DNA of 64,000 bases from assembly GCA_958298945.1 (NCBI GenBank), contig OY282606.1:96603696-96667695 (forward strand), read 5' to 3'. This document shows, one piece after another, positions 12,123 to 23,460 of the stretch. How positions within the stretch are numbered: the first letter of the stretch is position 1; the number at the start of each line of letters is the position of its first letter. The DNA is from Atherix ibis. Lineage: Eukaryota > Arthropoda > Insecta > Diptera > Athericidae. A program made the translations under genes and the position numbers. Under the pieces are notes generated by a model. That model searched no databases. It was not told where the DNA came from and was given only the letters and a program-made list of their open reading frames with translations.

Positions 12123-12320
12123 AACATAAACGCCTTAATAAATTTTAATTAGAATAATTTAAATTTTCTCCAACAACATGACAATTTTATTTCTTCATTT
12201 AAATTATGTTTTGAAAACTATTGTTTTTTTTTTATTTTAAAAAGGCATAATTTTAAATGAGCTAAAATCAAAATGAAGAAAAAAAACCCTAATATTGTGA
12301 AATTTTTAAAATTGAGCTTA
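12123..12320. repeat. Shared flank outside the transposon end (pair with 8676-8880)
   Basis: See the 8676-8880 entry for the shared landmarks; here they are TTTTAATTAGAATAATT, CAACAACATGAC, AAATGAGCTAAAA and CTAATATTGTGAAATTTTTAAAA, in the same order and orientation relative to the element. Confidence 0.6.
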
Positions 12321-13270
12321 TTCCAAAATACGTTTGTAAATTTGAACAGAAAATATTATTTTTTAACGATTTTGCCTAAAAGATGAATTATTTTTTCCAG
12401 TCATACAATTTTTCAGTGAAATATTCAAAATAAATAGTAATAATATAACTATTTTCTGAATCATTAAAAAAGAGTGATTTTCTGAGAATTTTCAATACAA
12501 TTTCTCTCTATGTCTTTTTATGAAAATAATTATCAATCAAATTTGCATTCATCGCTTGTCTCTTAAAATGAACTAAAATTCCATCGTGATGACAAATTGT
12601 CTCTCTATTGAAATAAGAGAGAAAAAGAATACTTTTGCTCAATAAAAATTTCTGACCAATAATAAATCATTCGCCGCTGCCTTATAATCAAAAATGTGAT
12701 GCTGAAACAACAATTTTGAATATTAATAAAACTATTTAAGAAATATCGCAAATATCAAATAAATTATGTTTAAAAAATATTATAAAATATTAGGAAAATT
12801 TTATCATTGATATCAACACCTATTTTGTGATAAGAAAAATTGCAAAAATAACATGGAAACAATAGTAATATTTTTCGATAACCTCAAAAAAAAATATAAA
12901 AAAACTTGATCTGATTAAGCAAATTGTGTCATTTTGTATTGTAAAATAATTTTTTGAAAAGATTGATTATCTTTTGACCATTGATGTAATTTTGAATAAT
13001 TAGTCATTTGTGGTCTCTCATTCAATGTTATGAATGAAAGAAAACACTATTAAAATATTCACAATAATGGAGCATCATCGATGGTAGAAGTTGTATTGGT
13101 AGTGGATGAGCACGTGTAACGAAATGGAAAAAATATATTCACAATGATCCCCGATATAAGTGCCTTCCTTTTGGTTATCGTTTTGGACTTTCTTCGCTTA
13201 AACTTAAAGCCCCGAATACACGAGAACTAGGTGCGATAACTAAAATCAAGTCTGATTCAACGAATAACCT
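12321..13270. other. AT-rich stretch without recognisable genes
   Basis: No supported open frame, repeat family or RNA gene is seen. Confidence 0.55.
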
Positions 13271-13274
13271 TGTT

Positions 13275-13460
13275 TTTTATTTCAATTTCAACAGTGCTGC
13301 CACATAACCAAAAACTGAAATGTGTGGCAGTACTACGACGAGAACGAAAAACTATAAAATTGTTACTTGTTCTCATGACTCGTTGCAATTGTAAGCACAC
13401 CCATAAGATTGTGAACGTTTTGAAAATTTTGACAGCGATAAAATCGGTACTCGTCGAAAA
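13275..13460 (+). repeat. Unclassified dispersed repeat (family 2), copy 1
   Basis: It starts with TTTATTTCAATTTCAACAGT, shares TGTGGCAGTACTACGAC with TGGCAGTACTTGGAC at 48130, and ends with CATAAGATTGTGAACGTTTTGAAAATTTTGACAGCGA. The last block recurs at 22413-22480 (minus), 38056-38108 and 48210-48262. The overlapping 84- and 112-codon frames on both strands are chance frames in the repeat. Confidence 0.6.
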
Positions 13461-14500
13461 ATTTAAGATTACTTTTACAAATCGTTCGTTCATCTCACAC
13501 ATTATCGTTGATGGCCAAAAATAAACACTTTTCAGCGTCGAAAATATCCTCCAGAAGTCGTATCCAGTATGAATATGGTAGCCACAGAATATCAAAACAA
13601 ACCCAATTCAATTATTTACACAAATCGCTCGCTATACATCACTATCATTAATGTTTTCGCTGTGGTAATTATCGTCAATCACATTGACATAAAGAGGCGA
13701 GTGCCACCTAGATGATGGCTTCGGACTTAAATCGTTCAAATCATTTTGAGATCCAAATAAAAAAAATATAATTTTATGATGTGAATGCAGTATGGTCGGT
13801 TGGTTTGCGCTGAAGTGTCTAGGAAAGCATTTCACATTCCCAAAGGCAAACTATTTGCACCTACATCTTAGACTTATGTGTAGTTATGTGCTCGTCTAAC
13901 TTTCATCATATACGAATACTTATGCTTCCGGATTTTAGAAGGGACAGCCATCAAAAAGTAAAACGCATTCAGCCGTTTATCGAACGCTCATGAAATCGAT
14001 TCGGACCAAAGCATCTGAAATAGAAGAATTTTTAGACTATTTTTAGTCCATAATGAGCATATTAGTAATGATTTAAGTAAAGGAGCTTCTTCGATTAACT
14101 TTTCGTTTTAAATGAATTTTTTCATAAATACAATAAGATTTCTGTTTGATTTTAAGCTTTTTTTTTTGACGGAAATTTTTGGTTTTCTTTTCATTTGAGC
14201 TTTTTTATATAACACTTCCAATTATTGAGAACCAACCAACTTTGTAAAACATTAACGAAAACTAATAGATTTGACTTATAAGAAAAATATCTAACATTTT
14301 GCACTAGATAATGAAAATTAGAAGGAAAAAAATAATAATCGGAAAAATTCAATTTGATAAAGTGTACACGCGCAGTCTGGGAAAATTTTTAACACTTCAA
14401 CTCGAATAGTAATTTTCGCATCGTGAAGCATGTACATTTATCGACAGCCAACTATTATTCCGCAATTGGACTGAAGTGAATGCTCCTCCGTTTGGTGATA
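13461..14500. other. Stretch without recognisable genes
   Basis: A 67-codon minus frame (13835-13632) has no recognised motif. Nothing else is supported. Confidence 0.5.
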
Positions 14501-15000
14501 TGAAAGTGTTCAAGTCATTTGACGGGTACGTTCCGGTTCGAATGTGACTCCAGCGAACAAAGAACGACAGACTGACTTCTCAGTTTCGTGCAAAAGTAAA
14601 TATAGTTTAACGTGGCACATATGCTCGTGGATATGTTGTATATTAAATAGTCGTGTTGTTAAATTGCACATGCAGAAGGGAATCACACGAATAGCTCCGT
14701 AGATGGTTGCTCGAGGCACATGCACCTTTCGACTTTGACCAAGACTTAACCGGCGAAGAGTTTCCATTTCCGTTACAAATCCTCTTCTAAATTGCGCATA
14801 CGATTTTTTTTAGAACTGGACATATTCTTAGTTGCTTGGTACTCGAGTACATACAATAAGAAATTCTTCCATTGTCAGATTGACTTGGAAAGGTGCTAAA
14901 AGTTGAAATTTGTTGGTTAGATTTTTTGTTTGGTGGAACAATGTGGACAATTTGATTTTGTTTATCTTGCACTAAATAGAAATTGTGCAATTCCATTCGG
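14500..15000 (-). other. Less AT-rich segment with unrecognised minus-strand frames
   Basis: Two consecutive open stretches (14996-14787, 69 codons; 14767-14510, 85 codons) lie on the minus strand, both starting with ATG. The second begins METLRRLSLGQSRKVHVPRA. No domain is recognised and no splice signals join them convincingly. It may be a degraded gene or non-coding unique sequence. Confidence 0.25.
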
Positions 15001-15087
15001 TATGGAATGATGCGTAAATGATTCTTACTCTATTTAAATTATTATTGAAAATAAAATACATGGTTTTCCCGTAGAAATGAATTATGT

Positions 15088-15111
15088 TACCCTCGAGATA
15101 CCTCGAGGGTA
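15088..15111. repeat. Short perfect hairpin
   Basis: Arms TACCCTCGAG (15088-15097) and CTCGAGGGTA (15102-15111) with loop ATAC. It stands out in AT-rich sequence but has no run of T after it and no known role. Confidence 0.6.
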
Positions 15112-16123
15112 GCACGGCTTTATTAGTAGATCAATTTTAATTTTATTTTGCATAAAAGGTCGACGACTTTGTCCGATTCTGTTGGCTAGCTAGATTCAAT
15201 TTAAAAATACACTTTAGGCTGCCACAAATATTTTTATTTTGAAGATATTTCATTTATATTGTCTGTGAAAAGTCCGAAAATGAGGCAAATCAGAAGTGCA
15301 ACGATGCAAGACGGGATTCCGTTCTTCGGCATTTCCACTAAAGTCTCCCACAACAGTGTGTGGTGAAGGTCTTTATTATCGGCGGATATCTTATTTTTCA
15401 TATACGGCGATTTGGTTAAGACAAACTTGTAAAAGTTTTGCACTCAACATTTTCCTAACTACGATTTACTGAGTAACTGATGAGATAGGAAACGCAGATA
15501 GATTACTTACCACCAAGATCAGCCAGGTAGAAACGCAGTCTGAATCGAGATGCCAATTGAACGTGTAAACTTGTCCATCCACAATTTTTGAACTTAAAGT
15601 TAAAATATATAAAAAAATAATTTATTTACTCCATTCACATATGCAGCTAACTGTTGTGCAGTTTATTTTTGAAAATCGTCTTATTTTCAGTATTTGCAGT
15701 GATTTATTTGGTATTTTGTAAAACTTAGCTAGTTTTTTATACGTTTTGTTTTATGTTGATGATTATGATTTTCTTTGAATTCCTTCGACAACAATAATCA
15801 TAATCATGACAATTATGATTTTCTCGTTTTCATGTTGTTATAACGTTTCACTAAAAATTCTCGAATAATTATTATAAATGTAATTGAAGTCGTACAGTTA
15901 TTATTAAACTTTCAAGTTTATTCATTTATCACAATTATTTCGATTAAGCTAAGTTTGAAAATATTTTCAGATATTCTTGAAGAGAATTTTCTGAATTGAT
16001 GTTCTTACAGTGTCGTCAATATTAAATGAGGACGATTATTATGATATTGCCAATGTGTCCCAATTTTATATTTAAAAAGATGACATTAAATTTTATTATT
16101 AATTTTTTTTTTTTTTGAAAATG
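15112..16123. other. Stretch with one small unrecognised frame
   Basis: A 69-codon ATG frame on the minus strand (15443-15234) ends with a hydrophobic run (IPSCIVALLICLIFGLF) that could span a membrane. There is no other sign that it is a gene. The rest is AT-rich with nothing recognised. Confidence 0.3.
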
Positions 16124-16470
16124 TGGGGTCATCCAATTTGCGCTTCGGAAAGTAACGTTAAATAAATTTTAACTTCATACAAATGGCACCACGACACTTC
16201 TTATAGGACTCGATCCTTTTGAGTTAATTTTTGATGACTTTTTCGCATATTTCACAAAAAAACTCCAATGGCTTTAAATCGGACGATAAGTCCTGTGAAA
16301 TTTTCGCGTAAAAATTTCAAAATGTTCGCGTTGTGTGGCTTATAGTGCCGTCTTCTTAAAACCGCATATAGTCCAGATTAAAAGTTCAGAAGCTATTAAA
16401 ATGCACATCAGAAATTAATTTTTCTTGTGAAGAAAGCATTCTTCACACTGACTTTTAAATGCTGTTATGG
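16124..16470 (-). pseudogene. Tc1/mariner-type element relic, 3' part
   Basis: The 3' inverted end is well kept at 16126-16155 (ATCCAATTTGCGCTTCGGAAAGTAA). It is followed by the family's tail (GACTCGATCCTTTTGAG, then GACTTTTTCGCAC) and short transposase remnants in minus orientation. It ends near 16470, where a second relic begins in the same orientation. Confidence 0.8.
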
Positions 16471-16479
16471 TAAGTTTAA

Positions 16480-17005
16480 GGATTGTTTGTGTAACGCGAG
16501 CTTTCGCAAAGTCTTACAAGAAAAAGTCCAACTGCGTCAAATGCCACGATCATGGTCAATTAGTTTCGAACCTACGTGTCCTGGAATCTTTTCGTCCAAA
16601 TAAAGGCAAAATTTGTCTTGTTGTGTGGCTTGTCGTATTGTTTAAACTATATTTGTTCCAGATTATAATCTTCAACACAGACAAAAAAAAAATTACCATG
16701 GTTAGAAAGGCACTTTAAAGTTACTTGTGGATTTTCAGAGCTCCATATATGGTAATTTGACTTATTGTTGCATCCACCGAGCGAGAAATAAACCTCATCG
16801 TTGAAGAAAATGTGGTGATTTTTGTTCAGCGAATTGTGACTACCCAGGATCAACATTTTTATAAAAAGTTTTTACACATTTTAGCGTACACATTATAAAA
16901 TGGCTGTCAAACAAATATCATCTAAGGTGATATTTTTAACCTTAGATGATATTTAAGTTTGACAGCTGTCAAATGGCACGGCAGTTTTTTCCGTCGGCCT
17001 AATTG
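16480..17005 (-). pseudogene. Tc1/mariner-type element relic with central transposase block
   Basis: The minus strand near 16830-16740 reads HIFFNDEVYFSLGGCNNKSNYHIWSSENPQVT, which matches the FSDEAHFxLGGYVNKQNxRIWxxENPxVT block and keeps an Asp-Glu pair. Lower coordinates carry the reverse complement of the CHTA and SCD blocks. Near the 5' end is the TTTGACAGCTGTCAAATGGC palindrome (16958-16977) and a long fold-back hairpin (16913-16954). Confidence 0.85.
16913..16954. repeat. Fold-back inverted duplication inside a transposon relic
   Basis: Arms 16913-16928 and 16939-16954 are perfect reverse complements (AAATATCATCTAAGGT), with a 10-base loop. Outside them, TGGCTGTCAAAC on the left and GTTTGACAGCTGTCA on the right continue the symmetry with small gaps. 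Confidence 0.85.
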
Positions 17006-17059
17006 CCCCAATCAATTTTAGTATTTAGATTCTTTTAGTTTTTTATTGAATTTTTAATT

Positions 17060-17345
17060 ATGGTTCAATGACACTATCAGACCAAATTACTCTCTTCTAA
17101 GTTTTTAGACTCCCATTAATAGCAAATTTAGCTTATTAAGGTATCATCGAGCGCGAAACGAGCCTCATCGCTGAAGAAAATTTTTTGGGATAAATTACCA
17201 TCAAAAGCCTATTGAGTGACATTTTTTGTAGAAAGTTTTAAGCAATTCGAATTATTATATGAAAAACCATAATTTGAACAAATTTCACTTGAAGTGACGT
17301 CTGCTAAATAACGGGGCTCTATTTTCCTAGAAAATTATTTACAGT
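17060..17345 (-). pseudogene. Tc1/mariner-type transposase fragment
   Basis: It begins CAATGACACTATCAGACCAAA, the reverse complement of the WSxGVIGP region, and continues with GAGCGCGAAACGAGCCTCATCGCTGAAGAAAAT, the reverse complement of the IFFSDEARF block. Both ends are lost. It lies directly beyond the 16480-17005 relic. Confidence 0.65.
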
Positions 17346-19238
17346 AAAAATAAGCATACTTTTTTAAGACCTTTCGAATAATCTCGTTTGAATAATTATT
17401 AAGATTTTTAAGACCTTTCGAATAATCATATCAGCGCACTTAAGTAGAATTATTTGATAAAGTGTATTCACAACACTTTATTTATTATAAATTTAATTAT
17501 CTGAAATAATTTAATTACGAAAATTATATAAATTTCACTATAAATACAAAAAAAATTACGTACAACAACTCTAAAATGTCATTAATAGTATTTTGAAAAA
17601 AATTACAATTTATTTTTATTGATTTTCATGGTTTTTTTGCGTACATTTCCGAATTTTTATAGAAATTAACAATAGCAACTTTTGTGATTTATTTTCGAGG
17701 TTAAAAGTATTAGCTTTTCTTTTCATAATGGCTACTTTTCGACTATTTATTTATATTGTTTTTTTTGAAAGGGGGGGAGGGATTCTGCCAAACAAAATTA
17801 TAATCAATGAAAAATAAATGTCATTTTTTCACAAATACTCTTTTCGTCAATGAAATATTTTCATACCAAAGTTTATACTGAACAATATGATAAAAAGTTG
17901 TTTTTTTTTAAACTAAAATTTATAATATATTTTTTTTATTATTATTATTATTAGAAACCCACGTCATTAAATATTTTTGTGATGAAGGTCATTCTTTGAT
18001 ATTGAATGAATTCTTAAGATTTATCAACTACGGAAATTGATACTTTAAGTTAAGTACTGGACTTATTGGTGATCGTGGAACTTTACGAAATAGAAAAAGT
18101 TAAAAAATCTGTCTAATATGAAGAAAATTTTCAAACTATTCGAATAGGTTTCGAAATTGACAGAAAATTTTTGGGTGTGTTTAATTCTAAGAACTCACCT
18201 TAACCGATTGGCATTGATAACTAAAAAGTCACACAACAACAATGAATTGTTATCTTTTGTCACACGTTTACAATATCAAATAGTACGTACACACACGTCT
18301 ATAGTAGAAGTTACAATAAATACGATTACAAGGGAAAAAAAACTTCCTATTGTAAATAGAATAAAAATAACCGTGTAGATAGAATTACATGTAAAAAACC
18401 ACCCTTGATCGATGTTTTACTATATAGGAGATATACTTTTTTGTAAGTATTAGTTGAAAAAACGGTATGTATTAAAAAATAGTAAAAGTTTAATTGCCAC
18501 GAAACACGTTTCTGGTAGGTGCAGTTCGAATTAGATTTTTTTCCAACCCTCCTTTTATTCATTTCCGTATGCTATATTTTATTTCTATTGTAGATAAAAA
18601 TCAATTTTTCAAAATGGAAAGGGATGATGATATCAGGGGTGTTAGTAAACTCAGTCATAGTTGTTTTCATTCACGGAATTATCAAAGCATTTGGTTAGTG
18701 GTCATTAACCCGATAGTCTTGATTAAAAGAAGTAAATAAAGTCGAATAACTTAATGCAAATGTACAATAATCAAACTCTTCCGTTTTAATACTTAATATA
18801 ATCAATTTTACATAATTTAATTTTTATATAATTATTTGGAGAGAAAAAAAACGTCAAATTTCAATTTTGGATATCTTGTTTCGAAATAAAATTTGGGCAT
18901 TTGCATAATTATTACCTATGCTACTACAGTACGAGTAAAAAAAGAAATTTTAAAATATTGTTTCTAATATAATGGTTTATAGCATATTTTTTTAAAAACA
19001 AATATACCTAATCCTTGTTTAAGTAAATAATTTTGCCCTTTAAAACAAATACCTAGTTTTCTAACTATTTTTTCTTATCAAATGAGAAATGCTAAGAAAT
19101 TTGTAAACTTCAGTAAAGTTACGCTCACTTGTAAGATTGTTTTAGTTCTAGAATAAATAAATTTTAGAAAAATATTGTGACAAAAAAAAGTTGATAATGT
19201 TTAAATAAATACTTATAATATATCAACGCGTTTAGAAA
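17346..19238. other. AT-rich stretch, no recognised gene
   Basis: It contains a short direct repeat (AAGACCTTTCGAATAATC twice, 17370-17428), a G-run at 17770-17780 and an ATT microsatellite at 17936-17954. Open frames of 70-80 codons near 18157-18740 on both strands carry no recognised motif. Confidence 0.5.
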
Positions 19239-19957
19239 GAGTTATCCAATTTGCGCTTATGGAAAATAAACTTAAAATTCAGGTGTTCGATGTCATTATA
19301 TTGATTGGAAGGTGCCAATAGACATTGAAATACAACATTATTCAGGAGTGTTTTTGCAAACCCAAAAAATGTGGTAATTTGCGGTGACTTTTTCGCACAT
19401 TGCGGACTGTATTTCGGGCATTACTTGGGGAAATGTTGGATTTTTGGTGTAATTTTACAAGAAAAAATCTAATAGCGTCAAATTCCACGTGGCCTTTGAT
19501 GCCGTTTTGTTAAAACAAAAACTGGTGCAAATTAATTATTTAAGTTCACGCAAAAAAAAAATGGGTTATAATAATTAATGGATACGGTCTCTCCTTCATT
19601 TTCAAATAAATAAGGGGCCAATGACACTCTGACATCAAAATACACAGTAGACACTAACTTTTCACGGATAACATGGCTTCTTCACAATCGTTTGTGGATT
19701 TTCAAAACCCCATATACGATAATATCGTATATGGGGTTTCAACTATGAACGAATAATGGGCCTTATCGCTGAAGAAATTATTTTCCGAAAGCCATAATCC
19801 AAAGCCCATTGTTATAGAACCCACTTGCCATATCTTTTTTACATGTTTTGTTATTAATTAAAGCAAAATGTAAAATGGCAAAACTTAAGGAATGACATAT
19901 ATGTTTGACAGCTGTCAAATGACAGGAATGTGATTTCAGAACCACAAAATAGATATA
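19239..19957 (-). pseudogene. Tc1/mariner-type element relic with both ends
   Basis: The 3' end is GAGTTATCCAATTTGCGCTT at 19239-19258; the 5' side shows the GTTTGACAGCTGTCAAATGA palindrome near 19904-19923 and the decayed end AGAACCACAAAATAGATA at 19938-19955. Between them lie minus-strand remnants of the tail, the VTVWC/YRS region (19580-19660) and the FSDEAH region (19760-19790). At about 720 bases it is roughly half the expected length. A perfect palindrome replaces part of the NKQ region at 19705-19739. Confidence 0.85.
19705..19739. repeat. Near-perfect palindrome inside a transposon relic
   Basis: Arms AAACCCCATATACGATA (19705-19721) and its reverse complement (19723-19739) with a single central base. 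In other copies this region continues into the GTAATTTGxCTTATTG sequence, so the right arm is a secondary inverted copy of the left. Confidence 0.85.
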
Positions 19958-19981
19958 AATAATTATTTAGTGCCCCGATTT

Positions 19982-20186
19982 AGATTTTATTAGAATAGCA
20001 TTGAAATCAGTTTGGTGATTAATTTTGATTTTTTTCTTAAAGAATATTATTTATGGACATAAGAAAAAATTTAAAATTTTCCCAAAACATCATAAACAAT
20101 GTGAGGAGCATTATAAAAAAACACTTCTTTAAGAAAAAAATCAAAATTAATACCAAACTGATTTCAATGCTATTCTAATAAAATCT
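19982..20186. repeat. 62-base inverted repeat with 80-base spacer
   Basis: Left arm 19982-20044 and right arm 20125-20186 are reverse complements apart from one extra base in the left arm. The arms start AGATTTTATTAGAATAGCAT. The left arm begins in the flank shared with other transposon copies, so the right arm looks like an inverted copy of it. No target duplication is evident. Confidence 0.85.
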
Positions 20187-20189
20187 ATT

Positions 20190-21160
20190 TTTTGTAATTG
20201 TTATTTGTTTTCTGTTTTATATTGAATAAAAGCGCAATTTTTAGTCAATATTTCAAAAAGACTTAAATTAAACAAGGAAACTCTTTAGGCTCTCCTCTCT
20301 TTATTTTAACACGATAATCGGCCAATTATTTCGGTAAAAAAATACTCTTTTGAACAAATTTAACCGCGAAACATTTATTTTGTTATTTTTCGTTTCTTAA
20401 ATGTTGAAGGTTGCTTGATTTTTTTTCTATTAGTTGGCAAGAATGTGTAAACAAAATAAAAAAAAAGAAGAGACTAATCAAAACGGAAAACTTAACTGTG
20501 TGTACGTGCAAATCACGTTTGACCAGTGATATAATTCCTGTATATATGAGTATGCATGTGTATTGGACCGTAGTGTGTGGAATCATTTGTATGGTTGCTC
20601 TCTCTACACCTCAAATCAGATTTCATTCTTTCTCTTTTTGTATTTTTAATTCCCACCATTAAATGTAAAAATTTGCATATATTTATCTCTACCTCATTAA
20701 TCTGTCAAGTTTGTGCATTTCTATAAATTATGAGAGTCAAACACAGCAGCTTTACCAAAAACAAGACTCTTTATTGTCTCTCTCTTTTAAATTTGTGATT
20801 TAAGTAACTTTTTTCTGTGTGAACTTTTTGATAAAAAATATTTGCTAATGACGCCCATTGATCGGGAAAAAAGTTATGTATGGAAATTTGCATAAGAACA
20901 TTTATAATAAATGAAACCAAATAATAAAATGGGAAAAAAGCTTTAAAAAGGATAATTTATTACAAAAGCTTTTTAAACTGGAAAAAATATTTTGTCAAGT
21001 TAAAAAAATATTGTATAATTTTATCAACAATTAATTATTGCTATTTGTTTTTTTTTTTTTTTTTGAATGGTGAAATGTGTAACTTATTAATATAGTAATA
21101 GATATATTTTCAAATTTCCTTATTGGTTTGTTGCGTATAAAATATTGCGATAGTTTTTTT
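20190..21160. other. AT-rich stretch, no recognised gene
   Basis: There is a CT-rich segment near 20590-20640 and long T runs near 21050. The frames of 67-83 codons on both strands at 20383-20662 have no recognised content. Confidence 0.5.
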
Positions 21161-21164
21161 TCCT

Positions 21165-21385
21165 AATATACCACCTTGAAAATGTCGAATAGAATGATTT
21201 TTGTTGTTGTAATTTTTGCCAAATATCCGGTTTTTTGAAAATAAATTTTATGTCATAATATTCTTGTATAATAATTTACATATTTTACAAGAAATTGTTT
21301 ATTAATTAAGGGCAGAGATCGATTTTTTTCAAAATTTCGATATTATAAATTGTATGGAATTTATCATCAATTCATATTTGAGGTA
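21165..21385 (+). repeat. Unclassified dispersed repeat (family 3), copy 1
   Basis: It matches 34255-34475 in the same orientation: CCTTGAAAATGTCGAATAGAATGA, GCCAAATATCCGGTTTTT, AAATAAATTTTATGTCATAATAT, GATCGATTTTTTTCA, and TTTATCATCAATTC. No coding content is seen. Both copies lie just before Tc1/mariner relics in + orientation (21680 and 34570). Confidence 0.7.
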
Positions 21386-21679
21386 TAAAATATTGTTGTT
21401 TTAAAATTTACTATACTTTTTTAAAAATATGCTTGGAAAAATTTCATAAAACTCCTTATAAAAATATAGGCAAATTTTTAGTTATAAATGGTTGTTTATT
21501 TCATGGTTCAAAAAGTATTTTTTTGATATATTAATCCTAATATTTCTAAGCTGTCCAATATATATCGGATCCAGGATCACGCCTTAAAATACGCGCTTTA
21601 AAATTGTAAACGTTTTTAAAAAAATGCTGTAATTCTGCGTAGTCCATGTAAATGTGGTAATTCTGTGTATTTCCCGAAT

Positions 21680-22332
21680 GATGAGGATCATTTCAACGTC
21701 AATATGCAAAATTCCCATATATAGGGCTTTTAAAACTCACAAACGACTGTGGAGAGGCCATTGTATCCGCGAAATATCACTGTTTGGTATACATTTTGGT
21801 GTATAAAGGTATCATTGGTCCATGTTTTCTTGAAAATGAAGGGAGAGCTCAATTTTGAGCACAATGGTCGTATAATAACTAATTTATTTTGGCCTGAACT
21901 TGACGATTTTATTCTGAACCATATGTGGTGTAGCGCCGTTTAACAAAACTGCGCTACAAGCCACACAACAAGACAAATTTAGGCTATATTGTGGGGAATT
22001 TTTTCCAGGACGCGAAATTTCGTGATTTGCTGATGTCAATTAATCTCCAAGATGGTTTGATTTGAAGCCGTTGGACTATTTCTTGTGAAGCTTTGCCAAA
22101 AAATCCTCAAAGTATTTAAAAACCAAAATATGTCAAGCAAGTGTCGAATTAAGGCCTGAAATGTGCAAAAAAATCATGAAAAAAATTATCTCAAAAATTA
22201 TTTGGAGACTATTTAAATTATACACAAAGACAATGTCCAAATAATATAATAAAATAAATTTTTTATCAAAATATGATTTTTAAGTGTGTTTTATTTATTT
22301 TTACTTTCCGAATCATATATTGTATAGCTTTT
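21680..22332 (+). pseudogene. Tc1/mariner-type transposase relic with 3' end
   Basis: The + strand reads RPLYPRNITVWYTFWCIK, then HNGRIITNLFWPELDDFILNHMWCSAV after frame changes, matching the HPxxVTVWCxxW and RYRxMITNFLWPELDxxDLxxMWF blocks. The QQDGA motif is disrupted: it runs into GCGCCGTTTAACA. The PPRSCDLTPLDFFLW block is decayed near 22040-22090. The 3' end (TTCCGAATCATATATTGTATAGC, 22307-22329) is a decayed form of the family terminus. Confidence 0.85.
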
Positions 22333-22339
22333 TTGAAGC

Positions 22340-22490
22340 ACAAATTGAATATCTCCTTACGACTAGACTCATGCCCCGAACACAATTGCGGCGAGTCACT
22401 GAAATACGCTGTCAAAGTTTTTTAAATATTCAGAATCTTATGAGAATGTACACAATTGCAAGCAGCAATTGTCGCTCGTCCTGCAAATAT
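22340..22490 (-). repeat. Unclassified dispersed repeat (family 2), copy 2
   Basis: The block CTGTCAAAGTTTTTTAAATATTCAGAATCTTATGAGAATGTACACAATTGC at 22408-22460 is the reverse complement of the family-2 core seen at 38056-38108 and 48210-48262. It directly follows the 3' end of the 21680-22332 relic. Confidence 0.6.
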
Positions 22491-23460
22491 ATTTCCACAT
22501 TCTTAATGTCGTTTGTAATAAAAAAATTATCGAAATCAGAATTTTCAGAATGTTTTATTAAAATTTTATTTCCAAACCCCTTTTTGAATATAAAAATCTA
22601 AAAAAATAGGAAGTTTCTACTAATATTTTTTACATTTCAGTCAATTTTATTTTTATAACTATGAACTCATATGGATTTTGTTTGAACTTCAATAAATCTT
22701 ATCAGTTAGATGAAAGTATCCGATCATGGAGTATTTTTAAAAACTTGGGACCTAATTGCACTGATAATTTATTTTTGTTAACAAGTAATTGTAAGTGTTA
22801 TTTATCTGTTAACTAATTAATAGGCTTTGTTCTGCATTAATATAATAAGTTCGGTATAAACTTAACTCAAGGCATAATCCAATAAGAATACTTTATATAC
22901 CCAAGATACCCACAACTACTTAGTATTTTGTATTTCCTAGATTTTCAATCCTTTCTGACTTAACATATATATAAAAAAGATGCGATTATGTAACATTTAA
23001 TTAAGTACTTAGGCTGTTCGACTTTCTGATAAAAATATTTTAAATAATCAAAACGCTAATAATTCGCATTTTTAAGGCAATAAATAGTCCATTCAAAAAT
23101 TAATTAAATATTTTCTATTAATTATAAATAGTTCATAATTATTACGAATAAACGTAAATTATCATTATACGTAAGGAAAGTTTCTGATCCGTATTTATAT
23201 TTTAACATAAAGGAAAGTGCTTCAATTTTCATTTTATTGAATTTTCAACATCGACATCTACCTTTTCCGCATACGTGAATTTATGTAATGAGCGCGAATG
23301 TGTTATTTGACCATTTTTGGAATTTCAATCAAACGTACCAAGAGTACTTGACAGTTGAAAACGAAAAGCTCTCCTAGTCGTGCTCGTATCTAGGCTAGGT
23401 TACACTATCTTCTCGTACGCAGCCAAATGATAGTGTACGCTTGTGATAACAAACTATAAA
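22491..23460. other. AT-rich stretch, no recognised gene
   Basis: No supported open frame or repeat. Composition becomes less AT-rich from about 23330. Confidence 0.5.

Noticed and set aside
13257..13595. 112-codon minus and 84-codon plus frames
   Set aside because: They lie across repeat family 2, whose other copies do not keep either frame.
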